From Chryseobacterium gleum (lineage in GTDB: Bacteria > Bacteroidota > Bacteroidia > Flavobacteriales_D > Crocinitomicaceae), in contig CAMDFN010000009.1 of NCBI GenBank assembly GCA_945897565.1, forward strand, positions 21,484 to 85,483: a stretch of 64,000 bases of DNA, in the 5' to 3' direction. Position 1 is the stretch's first letter, and each line of letters begins with the position of its first letter. Shown piece by piece: positions 51,888 to 61,185 of this stretch. The translations under genes were made by a program, and so were the position numbers. The notes under the pieces are model-generated. The model ran no database searches and was not told the origin of the DNA. It saw nothing but the letters and a program-made list of their open reading frames with translations.

Positions 51888-53224
51888 TAAATATTGTTCG
51901 TTTTAAGAAAGTGGTAAAGCAAACGAATTCCGGCGCCGGTTGCGCCTTCTCCTTTATAGTTTTCTTGTGTATCTAGCCAAGCTGGCCCTGCGATATCCAT
52001 GTGGATATAAGGCGCTTCTACGAAGTGCTCGAGGAATTTACCGGCTGAAATCATGCCGGCGTTGGGGCCACCAATATTTTTGAGGTCGGCAATTTTGGAT
52101 TTCATGTGTTTTTTGTAGTCGTCCCAGAAAGGGAAACGAACCACGCGCTCATGAACTGCATTGGCGCTTTTCTCGAGGTTGTCAAAGATGCTGTCGGCGG
52201 CATTACCCATAATGATACTTGCTTCTGTGCCAATTGCACGAAGTGCCGCGCCAGTAAGGGTTGCTGCATCAATAACAAGTGCTGGCTTGAATTTTTTGGA
52301 GTAAGCCAATGCGTCGGCGAGAATCATGCGGCCTTCGGCATCGGTATTGAGCACCTCTACTGTAGTGCCGTCAAACATTGTAATGACATCTCCTGGCGCA
52401 TAGGCATTGCCCCCCGGGCGATTGTCTGTGGCTGGTAAAAGCGCTACAATGTGAACTGGTAATTTTTGCAAAGCAGCTAAATAAACAACAGCCGCCATGG
52501 TTGCCGCGCCAGCCATATCGCTTTTCATGGTATCCATGCTTCCTGGAGTTGGCTTTAAGCTCAGCCCACCGGTATCGTAGACCACGCCTTTTCCGACCAA
52601 AACTATTGGCTGTTTGTTCTTGGCATTCTTTGGTTTGTATTCTGCAATGGTGAAGGTCGGCGGGTCAATGGAGCCTTTATTGACAGCGAGTAAACCACCC
52701 ATTTTAAGGGTTTCTATTTGTGTTTCTTCGAGTACTTTGACATCAAAGTTGGCTTCTTTACCCATTTCAACAACAGCTGCGGCAAGTTGCTCTGCATTGA
52801 GATGTGACACAGGGGTATTGACTAAATCTCTGGCCTTGAACACGGCTTTGGCCATGTGTTGGAGTTCGGTAATTTGTGCTGCAGCAATTTCAGCCTTGAT
52901 GACCACTTCAGTGAATTTGGCCACCTCAGGTTTACTGAAGTGCTTTGTAAAGCGGTAGCTCGAAAGCAAAAGCCCTTCTAGCAAAGCGTAGGCTTCTTCT
53001 GGCGCTCCGTTTTCGAGTAAAAGAGTTGGTTGGGCGTCGTGTAAATGCTTTTCAATGGCATGGGCGTGTATGCGAATTTGTTCTAAATCTTGCCCCTCTT
53101 GGATTTGAAAAGCAAAGCCTTCTTGGGTCTTGAAATAGTCAAATTCTTTGCCAGCGTCTGTTTTTGGCACAAAGCAAACGCTTGCCTTTGGTGTACTTTT
53201 TGATTTTTTAGTCAGAACTAACAT
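51887..53224 (-). CDS. M17 leucyl aminopeptidase family protein
   Basis: 445 residues from the ATG at 53224 (MLVLTKKSKS); an upstream ATG at 53242 is within the promoter and rejected. The catalytic C-terminal domain has GKGVVYDTGGLSLKP, the NTDAEGRMILADALAY metal-binding motif and KSDMAGAATMAAVV. It removes N-terminal residues from peptides with two divalent metals, in the cytosol. The N-terminal domain is short and divergent. It is first in a run with pdxA, with a one-base overlap. Confidence 0.92.
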   Translation of the reverse strand: MLVLTKKSKSTPKASVCFVPKTDAGKEFDYFKTQEGFAFQIQEGQDLEQIRIHAHAIEKHLHDAQPTLLLENGAPEEAYALLEGLLLSSYRFTKHFSKPEVAKFTEVVIKAEIAAAQITELQHMAKAVFKARDLVNTPVSHLNAEQLAAAVVEMGKEANFDVKVLEETQIETLKMGGLLAVNKGSIDPPTFTIAEYKPKNAKNKQPIVLVGKGVVYDTGGLSLKPTPGSMDTMKSDMAGAATMAAVVYLAALQKLPVHIVALLPATDNRPGGNAYAPGDVITMFDGTTVEVLNTDAEGRMILADALAYSKKFKPALVIDAATLTGAALRAIGTEASIIMGNAADSIFDNLEKSANAVHERVVRFPFWDDYKKHMKSKIADLKNIGGPNAGMISAGKFLEHFVEAPYIHMDIAGPAWLDTQENYKGEGATGAGIRLLYHFLKTNNI

Positions 53225-53239
53225 CTTGTTGATTTTGTA

Positions 53240-53247
53240 CAAAGTTA
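53240..53247 (-). promoter_or_regulatory. TAnnTTTG element for the aminopeptidase-pdxA run
   Basis: The minus strand reads TAACTTTG, 15 bases before the ATG at 53224; it overlaps the upstream candidate start at 53242 and so argues against it. Confidence 0.5.
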
Positions 53248-53269
53248 AAAAGAATGAAGCTGCAGGCCC

Positions 53270-54289
53270 TTAAAATAATTCGCTGCTATGTGCATTTAAA
53301 AATTTATCGATCAAGCGCGGTATGGGGTGGTCTTGTAGTGCGGCCAAATCCAGAAATATGTATTGGGTTTGGGGCCAGTCTTGAGGCACTTCTTTTACAA
53401 AATAGGCTTCTATTTTTTGATGCGTCAGGAGATGTTGAAATTTTGCCCCAACGACATATTTGCCTTCCAAAAAGGCCAGCATATGCTCCTGACTATCAAA
53501 TTCTTGGAGCGGAAATTCGTATAAGCCTTCCCAAATATCTTTAGGGCCTCTCTTGGAAAAAGCCAATTGTTGTTTTGCATTGGCCATGAGGTGATATACA
53601 AAATATCTTTTCCTGACCTTTACCTTTTTTATTTTGATGGGAAGTTGAGCTACTTGAGCTGTTTGGTGCGCCATGCAAGTGGTCAGAACCGGGCAAATGG
53701 CACAATTCGGCGAAACGGGTTTGCACTGTAAGGCGCCAAACTCCATGATCGCTTGGTTGTGCAACGCGGGGTTGTGCGCATCGAGCAGCTCGTTGGCTAA
53801 CGCTTCAAATTGGCGCTGACCTTCGGGTGAATTGATCGCTAAGTCAATGCCAAAATACCGACTCAAGACCCGAAATACATTGCCATCCACTACAGCGTGA
53901 GGTAAATTGAAGGCAAACGATGCAATGGCCGCCGCCGTGTAAGGCCCCACGCCTTTTAACTTTAATAAATCTTGATGTGACTTTGGAAATGCGCCATTGT
54001 ACTCAAGGGTAATTTGTTGGGCAGTTGCATGTAAATTACGCCCCCTACTGTAGTACCCGAGCCCTTGCCATAAATTGAGTACTTCTTGTTGGGATGCTTT
54101 TGCCAAGTCCTGAACGGTCGGGAAAGCATGGGTAAATTTGAGGTAATACGGCAAGCCTTGATCAACGCGTGTTTGCTGCAAAATAATTTCGCTCAACCAG
54201 ATGAAGTAGGGGTCTTGGGTGTGCCTCCAAGGTAAGTCTCTTTGCTGCACTTTATACCAGTCTTGAAGCGCTTGCCGAAGTGCATTCAT
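53270..54289 (-). CDS. mutY: A/G-specific adenine glycosylase
   Basis: 339 residues. The helix-hairpin-helix LKGVGPYTAAAIASFAF with the following catalytic Asp region, the opening LPWRHTQDPYFIWLSEII, and the iron-sulphur loop C-x6-C-x2-C-x5-C (CKPVSPNCAICPVLTTC) identify MutY. A C-terminal NUDIX-like domain (about 230-335) recognises 8-oxoguanine. It removes adenine opposite 8-oxoG. It is divergent from the HU gene and convergent with nothing nearby. Confidence 0.96.
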   Translation of the reverse strand: MNALRQALQDWYKVQQRDLPWRHTQDPYFIWLSEIILQQTRVDQGLPYYLKFTHAFPTVQDLAKASQQEVLNLWQGLGYYSRGRNLHATAQQITLEYNGAFPKSHQDLLKLKGVGPYTAAAIASFAFNLPHAVVDGNVFRVLSRYFGIDLAINSPEGQRQFEALANELLDAHNPALHNQAIMEFGALQCKPVSPNCAICPVLTTCMAHQTAQVAQLPIKIKKVKVRKRYFVYHLMANAKQQLAFSKRGPKDIWEGLYEFPLQEFDSQEHMLAFLEGKYVVGAKFQHLLTHQKIEAYFVKEVPQDWPQTQYIFLDLAALQDHPIPRLIDKFLNAHSSELF

Positions 54290-54342
54290 AATTTATTTTA
54301 GAAATTTTGTCCGAAAATTACGCATATATACTTTGTGTGGAG

Positions 54343-54350
54343 TATTTTTG
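54343..54350 (+). promoter_or_regulatory. TAnnTTTG element for the HU gene
   Basis: TATTTTTG, 38 bases before the HU ATG at 54389. Confidence 0.5.
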
Positions 54351-54388
54351 CCCCCGCATTTAATCACCTAATCAATTAATTCAGAGAT

Positions 54389-54679
54389 ATGACAAAAGCG
54401 GATATTGTTGCAAATATTGCAGATGAAACCGGATTGGAAAGAGCAGAAGCACTTCGTGCAGTAGAAGCTTTTATGAACAACATCAGAGCTTCTATGGCAG
54501 CTGGTAAGAACGTTTACCTACGTGGGTTTGGAAGTTTTGTGGTCAAGGAGCGCGCTCAAAAAACAGGACGCAACATCTCTAAGAACACAACCATCATCAT
54601 TCCAGCACACAACATCCCTTCTTTCAAGCCGTCTAAAACCTTTGTGGACGAGGTGAAGAACAAGGTTAAAGTGAAATAA
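54389..54679 (+). CDS. HU family DNA-binding protein
   Basis: 96 residues of the bacterial HU/IHF fold: MTKADIVANIADETGLERAE, the strand GKNVYLRGFGSFVVKERAQK and a C-terminal FKPSKTFVDEVK. The protein dimerises and bends DNA in the nucleoid. The arm PAHNIPSF lacks the Pro-rich tip seen in long HU forms. It precedes the COX24-like gene and has its own promoter. Confidence 0.95.
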   Translation: MTKADIVANIADETGLERAEALRAVEAFMNNIRASMAAGKNVYLRGFGSFVVKERAQKTGRNISKNTTIIIPAHNIPSFKPSKTFVDEVKNKVKVK

Positions 54680-54705
54680 GGTTTCTTTTTTTCTGAAATT
54701 TGTAT

Positions 54706-54713
54706 TACCTTTG
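54706..54713 (+). promoter_or_regulatory. TAnnTTTG element for the COX24-like gene
   Basis: TACCTTTG, 64 bases before the ATG at 54778, with a pyrimidine-rich tract about 20 bases upstream. A good Bacteroidota promoter match located after the HU stop. Confidence 0.55.
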
Positions 54714-54777
54714 CACTCCCTTTGTAGGGGGTGCATTTTTATTTGTAACAAAGTACTAAACATATAACCTTCTCATT

Positions 54778-54870
54778 ATGCCAAGCGGTAAAAAAAGAAA
54801 AAGACATAAAATGGCGACGCACAAGCGTAAAAAAAGACTTAGAAAAAATCGCCACAAGAAGAAGAAATAA
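54778..54870 (+). CDS. 30-residue basic COX24/AURKAIP1-domain protein
   Basis: A 30-residue protein, MPSGKKRKRHKMATHKRKKR followed by LRKNRHKKKK, too short for standard calling. It matches the tiny conserved Bacteroidota protein with the COX24/AURKAIP1 C-terminal motif (HKRKKRLRKNR), related to mitochondrial ribosomal protein mS38. It is therefore probably a ribosome-associated protein of the small subunit. It has its own strong promoter and lies between HU and the RNase G gene. Confidence 0.85.
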   Translation: MPSGKKRKRHKMATHKRKKRLRKNRHKKKK

Positions 54871-54953
54871 CCCTTCTTTCTTTCATGTAAACGCATAGAG
54901 AGCTCATTGATCATTCTTTGAGCTTTCATTGTTTCACCTAAAAACAATTTCAA

Positions 54954-56501
54954 GTGAATTTAGAACTCGTTGTAGACGCCCGTTCAAACGGCGTCTGGAT
55001 AGCATTGCTCCGCGACGGGAAGTTAATTGAGTTGCACGAAGATCGCGGCAACACAGACTTCTCTGTAGGCGACATCTATCTCGGACGGGTACGTCGTGTT
55101 GCTAATGGCCTTAACGCGGCTTTTGTTGATGTCGGATATGAAAAAGATGCTTTTTTGCATTACCACGACCTCGGCCCACAATACGTATCTTTTTCAAAGT
55201 ACGTAAAGGAAAGCATCAACGGAAAGCAAAATGTTGCAGACCTCCAATACTTCAAACTAGAAAAAGAAATCACAAAAGAAGGCAAAGTATCCAATACGCT
55301 ATCTTCTTCTCAAGCCATCCTTGTTCAGGTAGCTAAAGAACCGATTTCTCAAAAAGGCCCACGCTTGAGCTCCGAAGTGACGCTCGCTGGCCGCTATCTA
55401 GTACTCGTACCCTTTTCAGAGAAAATATCTGTGAGTCAAAAAATCAAAGACAGCGCCGAAAAGGAGCGTCTTAAAGAACTCATGGACCGCATCAAGCCCA
55501 AGAATTTTGGTGTCATTATTCGTACCGTTGCAGAAAAAAAATCGACCGCCGACCTCGAGGCCGACCTCAACAGCCTACTCGAAAAATGGCGCACCCTCCA
55601 CGCCAATCTTAAAGGTGCACAGCCACCAAGACGCGTACTCGGAGAACTCAACACTACCAATTCCATTTTGCGAGATTTGCTCAATGGCAACTTTACCAAT
55701 ATACACGTCAACGACGAAACAATGGCCCTTCAAATGAAGGAATACATTTCTGAAATTGCACCAGGTCGCGAAAAAATCGTGCGTCACTATGACAACCGTA
55801 TTGGTATTTTTGAACGCTTCGGTATCGACAAACAGATCAAAACGTTATTTGGTAAAAAAGTACCGTTGCCAAGTGGAGGTTACCTCATTATTGAGCACAC
55901 CGAAGCGATGCACGTCATCGACGTCAATAGCGGCAACCGCAAAGGTGCCGATGGCCAAGAATCCAACGCACTCGCTACCAACATTGAAGCAGCTGAAGAA
56001 GTTGCACGCGTGTTGCAACTACGCGACATGGGCGGCATCATCTGCGTCGATTTCATCGACATGCACGAGCGTGAAAACAACAAGATTCTTTTTGACAAAA
56101 TGAAGGAGGTCATGAAATCAGACCGTGCCAAGCACAACATGATTCCACCCTCTAAATTTGGCATCATCGAGATCACCCGCCAACGCGTTCGTCCCGAAAC
56201 GGATATCCAAACGCACGAATCTTGCCCAACCTGTAACGGAACCGGCGAAGTTCAGGCCAGTATCCTTTTTGCTGAAGAAATCGAAAACAACTTGGCTTAC
56301 ATGCTCAATGACCGCGGCATGCGCGGCATTACCTTGCTGGTACATCCTTATCTAGAGGCCTTTTTCAAAAACGGTCTTTGGAGCCGACAGTTGCAGTGGT
56401 TATTCAAATTCAAAACCTGGATTCCCGTCCGTGGGGTAACTGCCAATCACTTATTGCAGTACACTTTCGTCGACAAAGAGAACAACGAAATACCAATCTA
56501 A
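54954..56501 (+). CDS. rng: ribonuclease G/E family protein
   Basis: 515 residues starting at GTG (NLELVVDARSNGVWIALL). The S1 RNA-binding domain covers about residues 40-130 (IYLGRVRRVANGLNAAFVDV). The RNase H-like catalytic core has HVIDVNSGNRKGADG and GGIICVDFIDM, with metal-binding Asp residues. The zinc-link CPTCNGTG follows. It has no long C-terminal scaffold region, so it is the RNase G type, used in rRNA and mRNA processing. The next gene, recX-like, starts immediately after its stop. Confidence 0.92.
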   Translation: MNLELVVDARSNGVWIALLRDGKLIELHEDRGNTDFSVGDIYLGRVRRVANGLNAAFVDVGYEKDAFLHYHDLGPQYVSFSKYVKESINGKQNVADLQYFKLEKEITKEGKVSNTLSSSQAILVQVAKEPISQKGPRLSSEVTLAGRYLVLVPFSEKISVSQKIKDSAEKERLKELMDRIKPKNFGVIIRTVAEKKSTADLEADLNSLLEKWRTLHANLKGAQPPRRVLGELNTTNSILRDLLNGNFTNIHVNDETMALQMKEYISEIAPGREKIVRHYDNRIGIFERFGIDKQIKTLFGKKVPLPSGGYLIIEHTEAMHVIDVNSGNRKGADGQESNALATNIEAAEEVARVLQLRDMGGIICVDFIDMHERENNKILFDKMKEVMKSDRAKHNMIPPSKFGIIEITRQRVRPETDIQTHESCPTCNGTGEVQASILFAEEIENNLAYMLNDRGMRGITLLVHPYLEAFFKNGLWSRQLQWLFKFKTWIPVRGVTANHLLQYTFVDKENNEIPI

Positions 56502-56969
56502 ATGTCTGCGCCTCGTGCCTACGACCTCACACAAATGCTTCAGAAATCTGAGGCATTTTGTGCTTATCAGGAGCGCTGTAGTTTTGAAGTCATCGAAAAG
56601 CTCAAGCGCATGGGTGCCGAAAACGGCGAAATATTGCAAGTGCTCAGCTCGCTCCTAGACAACAAATTTCTAGACGACGAACGCTTTGCAATTGCATATG
56701 CCGTCGGCAAACTGCGCATCAAGCATTGGGGTGTCAATAAGATCAAGCAGGGCTTGAAACTCAAAAAACTAGACTCCTCCCTGATTGAAAAAGCCATGGA
56801 AGCATTGTATAAAGAAGATTATACTGGAATTCTCCAAGAGGTAGCCACTAGAAAATGGCAAGAATTGGCCAAAGAAAAAGACCCCTGGATGCGCAAGCAA
56901 AAGCTGTATCGCTTCTTGGCATCCAGGGGTTTTAATTACGACGAATTTTCAGATCTGAAATTCGGATAA
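56502..56969 (+). CDS. recX: RecX-like regulatory protein
   Basis: 155 residues with the RecX three-helix repeats: KSEAFCAYQERCSFEVIEKL, then FLDDERFAIAYAVGKLRIKHWG and NKIKQGLKLKKLD, then FLASRGFNYDEFSDL. RecX inhibits RecA filaments. Here it starts at the base after the RNase G stop codon, so it is co-transcribed with it and away from recA, which is not in the window. Confidence 0.9.
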   Translation: MSAPRAYDLTQMLQKSEAFCAYQERCSFEVIEKLKRMGAENGEILQVLSSLLDNKFLDDERFAIAYAVGKLRIKHWGVNKIKQGLKLKKLDSSLIEKAMEALYKEDYTGILQEVATRKWQELAKEKDPWMRKQKLYRFLASRGFNYDEFSDLKFG

Positions 56970-56981
56970 AACTGTTGATTT

Positions 56982-57449
56982 TTAGTTTGGCTTAATGAGC
57001 GTTCCAGCTCCGGTAGTCCAGTTGGCAGGGCCGCCAGCTTCATAACCTTTAGAACCTATTTGAACGAGATTCATTTTGCCATCGCTGAGTTTTTCTGGTT
57101 TTACGAACCAACAAGTTGGGTAGCCACGAACAGCAAATTGTTGTTGGAGGGCGCGGTTTTGTGTTTTGATGGCTTCAGTTTGTGGTTTAGAACGCGGGAA
57201 GTCGAGTTCAACAAGCACTACATTTTCTTTGGCCCATGCTTCAAATTCAGGGGTCTTGAATACTTCGTTTTGAAGGCGAACACACCATCCACACCAGTCA
57301 GAACCTGTGAAAAACAACATCATTGGTTTGTTTTCTTTCTTAGCGATAGCCGTAGCTTCGTTCATGTCGGTGTACCAAGTAAGGGTTGCTTTTTGAGCAA
57401 AACTCAATTGAGCCACAACAAGCATTGTAAATAGAGCAATTGTTTTCAT
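56982..57449 (-). CDS. exported thioredoxin-like protein
   Basis: 155 residues with a signal peptide (MKTIALFTMLVVAQLSFAQ) and a thioredoxin fold. The active site is W52-C53-G54-W55-C56 in FTGSDWCGWCVRLQNEV, and the cis-Pro region is VRGYPTCWFV. It is probably a periplasmic disulphide reductase or oxidase. The CGWC dipeptide is typical of the thioredoxin_7 type. It converges with recX and diverges from the TonB-dependent receptor gene. Confidence 0.92.
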   Translation of the reverse strand: MKTIALFTMLVVAQLSFAQKATLTWYTDMNEATAIAKKENKPMMLFFTGSDWCGWCVRLQNEVFKTPEFEAWAKENVVLVELDFPRSKPQTEAIKTQNRALQQQFAVRGYPTCWFVKPEKLSDGKMNLVQIGSKGYEAGGPANWTTGAGTLIKPN

Positions 57450-57562
57450 GTGATTTTTTTTCTAAAGTTAACGATTTATGGCCAATTGACAAAAACCGTG
57501 CAAAACTTCTCTGCGTACGAGTGTGGTCAATTTTTTATATATTCGTTATCAAATTGCTAACC

Positions 57563-60007
57563 ATGAAACTACCTTTACTCGTTCTATTTTCTGTACTCAA
57601 CCTTTTGATATTTGCACAGTTACCCACCCAAACCGTTCGCGGTAAAGTGTTTGACAGCGAAACAAACTTCCCCTTAACTGGCGCAAAAGTTCTCATTGAA
57701 GTCAATGGCCAAAAATACATGGCTGCAGCAGGCACCGATGGAACGTTTTCAATTGCTAAAGTTCCAGTAGGTAAGCACCAATTGAATGCATCTGCACCTT
57801 TTTATGACCTCAGAACAATGACTATTGAGGTGAGTTCAGGTAGAGAACTCATCGTTCAAATTCCCTTGCAAGAAAAAGTTTCGCAGCAACAAGACGTTCG
57901 TGTTGTAGGCCGCAAACAAGGAGAGGTACTCAACGAAATGGCAGTGCTCTCTGCACAACAATTCAGCGTAGAAGAAACCAATCGCTATCCAGGTTCGCGC
58001 ATGGACCCCGCACGCATGGCATCCAACTTTGCCGGTGTAAACGGCGCCGATGACTCTCGCAATGATATTGTGGTGCGCGGCAACTCTCCGCTTGGTGTCA
58101 TTTACCGCGTAGAAGGAATCGACATCCCTAATCCGAACCACTTTGCCATTTCCGGAACCTCAGGTGGCCCTGTTTCGCTATTGAACAACAAAATCTTAGG
58201 CAATTCTGACTTCTTTATGAGTGCCTTCCCGGCCGAATACGGCAACAGCTTGTCTGGCGTATTCGACCTCAAACTCAGAAGTGGCAACAGCAACCAGCAC
58301 GAATTCACCGGTCAGTTTGGTTTACTCGGCACAGAATTTTTGGCAGAAGGCCCCTTGAGTAAAGACAGCAAGTCCAGTTATTTGGTCATGGGGCGCTACT
58401 CTACCCTTACTATTTTCCAAAAACTCAATATCAATTTGGGTACCGATGCCATTCCAAAATATTTCGACGGCGCCTTTAAATTCAACTGGATGCTCAAAAA
58501 TGGTGGTCAGTTGTCTTTCTTTGGCATGGGCGGTAACTCAGACATCGCTATAGAAATATCTGGTTTCAAAGAATATACAGAAGACCTATACGGCGAAGGA
58601 GACCGCGACCAATATTTCGGCACCAGCATGATCACTTCAGGGCTGAATTACAAAAAGAGTCTCAATGAAAAGACCTTTATTTCTTCAACTTTGGCGTATA
58701 GTCAAGAGGTTCAGCAAACCGACCACAACTACTTGCGCAATCGCCGCTTAGACACACTGACACAAGAAATTACTTTCGATACGCTTTACCCAATGATGGC
58801 CTACGATTTTAAAGTGCAAAAAATCAGTGGCTATACAGCTATCAATCACAAGTTCAATAAGCAACATTTATTGAAGGCTGGCCTGAGCTTTGACTTGATT
58901 TCAATGAATTTCCTTGATTCCTGTTTGTATGACCTCGATGTGCCCGATAATTATCAAGTGCGCTGGAACTACCAAGGAACAGCAGCGCTCATTCAGCCGT
59001 TTGTGCAGTGGAAATGGCGCATTTCTGACCACATGGATTTCACGGCCGGGGTTCACGCGCAGTATTTCACGCTCACCAATAGCATCAGTCCGTTTGAGCC
59101 ACGTGTGGGTTGGAAATACCGCATGAATAACGGTCAGGCTATTTCTGCTGGTGGCGGTTTGCACAGCATGATTCAACCATACTATACTTATGCCTATAAA
59201 GTGCTTCCGGGCGTTTCAAATCCGAATAGCAATATCAACATGGATTTTTCGCGCAGTGCGCACTCCGGAATTGGTTACGAGAAATCATTCAACAAAGGCT
59301 TCAACATCAAAACCGAAGCGTACTATCAATACCTTTATAATATTCCGGTCACGGTGGCGCCATCTTCTTTCTCGATGATCAATGTGGGCAGTGGCTTCTC
59401 TCGCTTGTTTGTAGACCAACTCCAGAATACCGGCGATGGCTACAACTATGGCTTGGAGCTCACCGTTCAGAAATATTTCGACAAAACGTTCTTCTTTTTG
59501 TTCTCCGGAACAGTCTACAACTCTCAATACCGCGGTTCTGACCTCGTGTGGCGCAATACATCTTATAATGGAAACTACGTCGTCAATTTCTTAGGCGGCA
59601 AAGAATTCAAAGTAGGAGAGCGCAGCATCATTGGCATCGGTGGAAAAGTCACCGCAGCGGGCGGCAAGCGCTATGGATTGGTAGACGTCGCAACTTCCAC
59701 TGCAATGAAAGAAATCATCTTCCAAGACTCCATGTTCAATGACTTGCAGTTCAGAGATTATTTCCGTGCCGACCTCAAGATTTCTTGGCGCAAGAATGCA
59801 GACCGCGTTACGCATGAGTTCGGTTTAGATTTAGTGAACATTCTCGGAACAAAGAATTTATTGACACTTGCTTACCGTCCGCCGCTTACAGCTCAAGATT
59901 TTACAGCGCAACAAAACGGTACTTTCTTACCGTATTCAGAAAAAACCCAATTGGGCTTCTTCCCAATTTTCTATTATAAAATTGACTTTAGAGCTGCGCG
60001 CAAATAG
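57563..60007 (+). CDS. TonB-dependent receptor with carboxypeptidase-like N-terminal domain
   Basis: 814 residues from the ATG at 57563 (MKLPLLVLFSVLNLLIFAQ), which begins the signal peptide; the open frame upstream has no support. An N-terminal CarboxypepD_reg-like domain (about 25-110) precedes the plug (ADDSRNDIVVRGNSPLGVIYRVEG) and a 22-strand-type outer-membrane barrel ending in FPIFYYKIDFRAARK. It imports a ligand across the outer membrane using TonB; the ligand is unknown. No SusD-like partner is adjacent, so it is not a typical Sus pair. recO follows three bases later. Confidence 0.87.
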   Translation: MKLPLLVLFSVLNLLIFAQLPTQTVRGKVFDSETNFPLTGAKVLIEVNGQKYMAAAGTDGTFSIAKVPVGKHQLNASAPFYDLRTMTIEVSSGRELIVQIPLQEKVSQQQDVRVVGRKQGEVLNEMAVLSAQQFSVEETNRYPGSRMDPARMASNFAGVNGADDSRNDIVVRGNSPLGVIYRVEGIDIPNPNHFAISGTSGGPVSLLNNKILGNSDFFMSAFPAEYGNSLSGVFDLKLRSGNSNQHEFTGQFGLLGTEFLAEGPLSKDSKSSYLVMGRYSTLTIFQKLNINLGTDAIPKYFDGAFKFNWMLKNGGQLSFFGMGGNSDIAIEISGFKEYTEDLYGEGDRDQYFGTSMITSGLNYKKSLNEKTFISSTLAYSQEVQQTDHNYLRNRRLDTLTQEITFDTLYPMMAYDFKVQKISGYTAINHKFNKQHLLKAGLSFDLISMNFLDSCLYDLDVPDNYQVRWNYQGTAALIQPFVQWKWRISDHMDFTAGVHAQYFTLTNSISPFEPRVGWKYRMNNGQAISAGGGLHSMIQPYYTYAYKVLPGVSNPNSNINMDFSRSAHSGIGYEKSFNKGFNIKTEAYYQYLYNIPVTVAPSSFSMINVGSGFSRLFVDQLQNTGDGYNYGLELTVQKYFDKTFFFLFSGTVYNSQYRGSDLVWRNTSYNGNYVVNFLGGKEFKVGERSIIGIGGKVTAAGGKRYGLVDVATSTAMKEIIFQDSMFNDLQFRDYFRADLKISWRKNADRVTHEFGLDLVNILGTKNLLTLAYRPPLTAQDFTAQQNGTFLPYSEKTQLGFFPIFYYKIDFRAARK

Positions 60008-60010
60008 ATC

Positions 60011-60709
60011 TTGAAAGCAAAAGAGCTCGGCATTCTCATCGATAAGCAAGCTTACTCGGAGAGCAGTATTATATTGCATTTTTATACACTTGAGCGCGGC
60101 TTTCAGTCTTTTATTTTCAAAGGCGCGCTCAAGAAACGCAAGGCGCTCAATCAGTTGGGTTTGTATGAACTCAGTTATTTCAAGCGCCCTGAGTCTGAGC
60201 TCGGCATCATTAACCAGCTCGATTTTGCCTGGACGCCTCTCGCCTTGTTTGAGCATCCTCAAAAGGTGCTGTTGGTTTTTTTCATGACAGATATCTTTCA
60301 GCAAACTTTGCGGTATCAGGGTGCCGACGCACAGCTTTTTTATTTCATCAGAGATCAGCTATTAAAGCTAGAAACTGCAACCCACACCCGAGACTTCCCC
60401 GTGACTTTTCTGGCTCAGTACCTCATGATTTTAGGTTATACTCCACTCATAGACGAGGATGGCTTTAGTATTTTTGACATGAATACCGGACGTTTTAGTC
60501 ATGCGCTTGGCGATAACTCAAATTGCATCCAAGACAAAACAATGCTCGCTTATTTAGTAGCTCAGTTTTGGCCACAAGAGGGCCTTGAATTTCCAGGAGT
60601 GTTGCACAAAGAAGGTTTGCGTGTCTTGATCCAGTATGCTTCAATTCACTTGGCCAATTTCAATATAGACAAGACCCTAGAAATCTTGCACGACACCCTC
60701 TACGATTAA
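60011..60709 (+). CDS. recO: DNA repair protein RecO
   Basis: 232 residues with a TTG start (KAKELGILIDKQAYSESSII), used because the motif begins at this position and no ATG is suitable. The N-terminal OB fold (HFYTLERGFQSFIFKGALKKR) and helical C-terminal part fit RecO, which loads RecA with RecF and RecR. The C-terminal zinc-binding Cys set found in some RecO proteins is absent. It lies three bases after the receptor gene and overlaps tadA by four bases convergently. Confidence 0.85.
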   Translation: MKAKELGILIDKQAYSESSIILHFYTLERGFQSFIFKGALKKRKALNQLGLYELSYFKRPESELGIINQLDFAWTPLALFEHPQKVLLVFFMTDIFQQTLRYQGADAQLFYFIRDQLLKLETATHTRDFPVTFLAQYLMILGYTPLIDEDGFSIFDMNTGRFSHALGDNSNCIQDKTMLAYLVAQFWPQEGLEFPGVLHKEGLRVLIQYASIHLANFNIDKTLEILHDTLYD

Positions 60710-61149
60710 CGTTTTCTGGCAAAGAAATCTTTGAGTAACTGACTGCATTCGGCTTCCATGACGCCATTTTCTACGAGTGTGGCCGGATGATACAAGCTGA
60801 TGCCCGTAGCACTTGCGCCGCGTTTGGCATCGCGCGCTGCAAAAACGACGCGGTCTATCTGAGACCAATACAAAGCACCCGCACACATACAGCAGGGCTC
60901 TAAGGTCACGAACAGCGTACATTCTTTAAGGTATTTAGCGCCTAAATATTGCGCCGCAGCGGTGATCGCTTGTATTTCGGCATGGGCAGTAACGTCGGTG
61001 AGTTGTTCCGTTAAGTTGTGCCCGCGCGCAATAATATGATTTTTGCAAACAATGACGGCCCCAACCGGCACTTCGTCTGCGTTAAAAGCTTTTTGAGCCT
61101 CTAAAAAGGCTTGCCTCATGAAATATTCGTCGTTGAAAGGGCTCAGCAT
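60706..61149 (-). CDS. tadA: tRNA-specific adenosine deaminase
   Basis: 147 residues of the cytidine/deoxycytidylate deaminase fold: zinc-binding and catalytic HAEIQAI (Glu proton shuttle) and EPCCMCAGAL, with ARGHNLTEQLTDVTAHAE between. TadA deaminates wobble adenosine 34 in tRNA-Arg. It is convergent with recO and divergent from the CvpA-like gene. Confidence 0.94.
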   Translation of the reverse strand: MLSPFNDEYFMRQAFLEAQKAFNADEVPVGAVIVCKNHIIARGHNLTEQLTDVTAHAEIQAITAAAQYLGAKYLKECTLFVTLEPCCMCAGALYWSQIDRVVFAARDAKRGASATGISLYHPATLVENGVMEAECSQLLKDFFARKR

Positions 61150-61185
61150 AGCACAAGATTACAAACTTTCTCTTAATTTTCGGCC

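Noticed and set aside
57440-57562. Upstream extension of the TonB-dependent receptor
   Set aside because: It overlaps the divergent thioredoxin-like gene start and precedes the signal peptide methionine.
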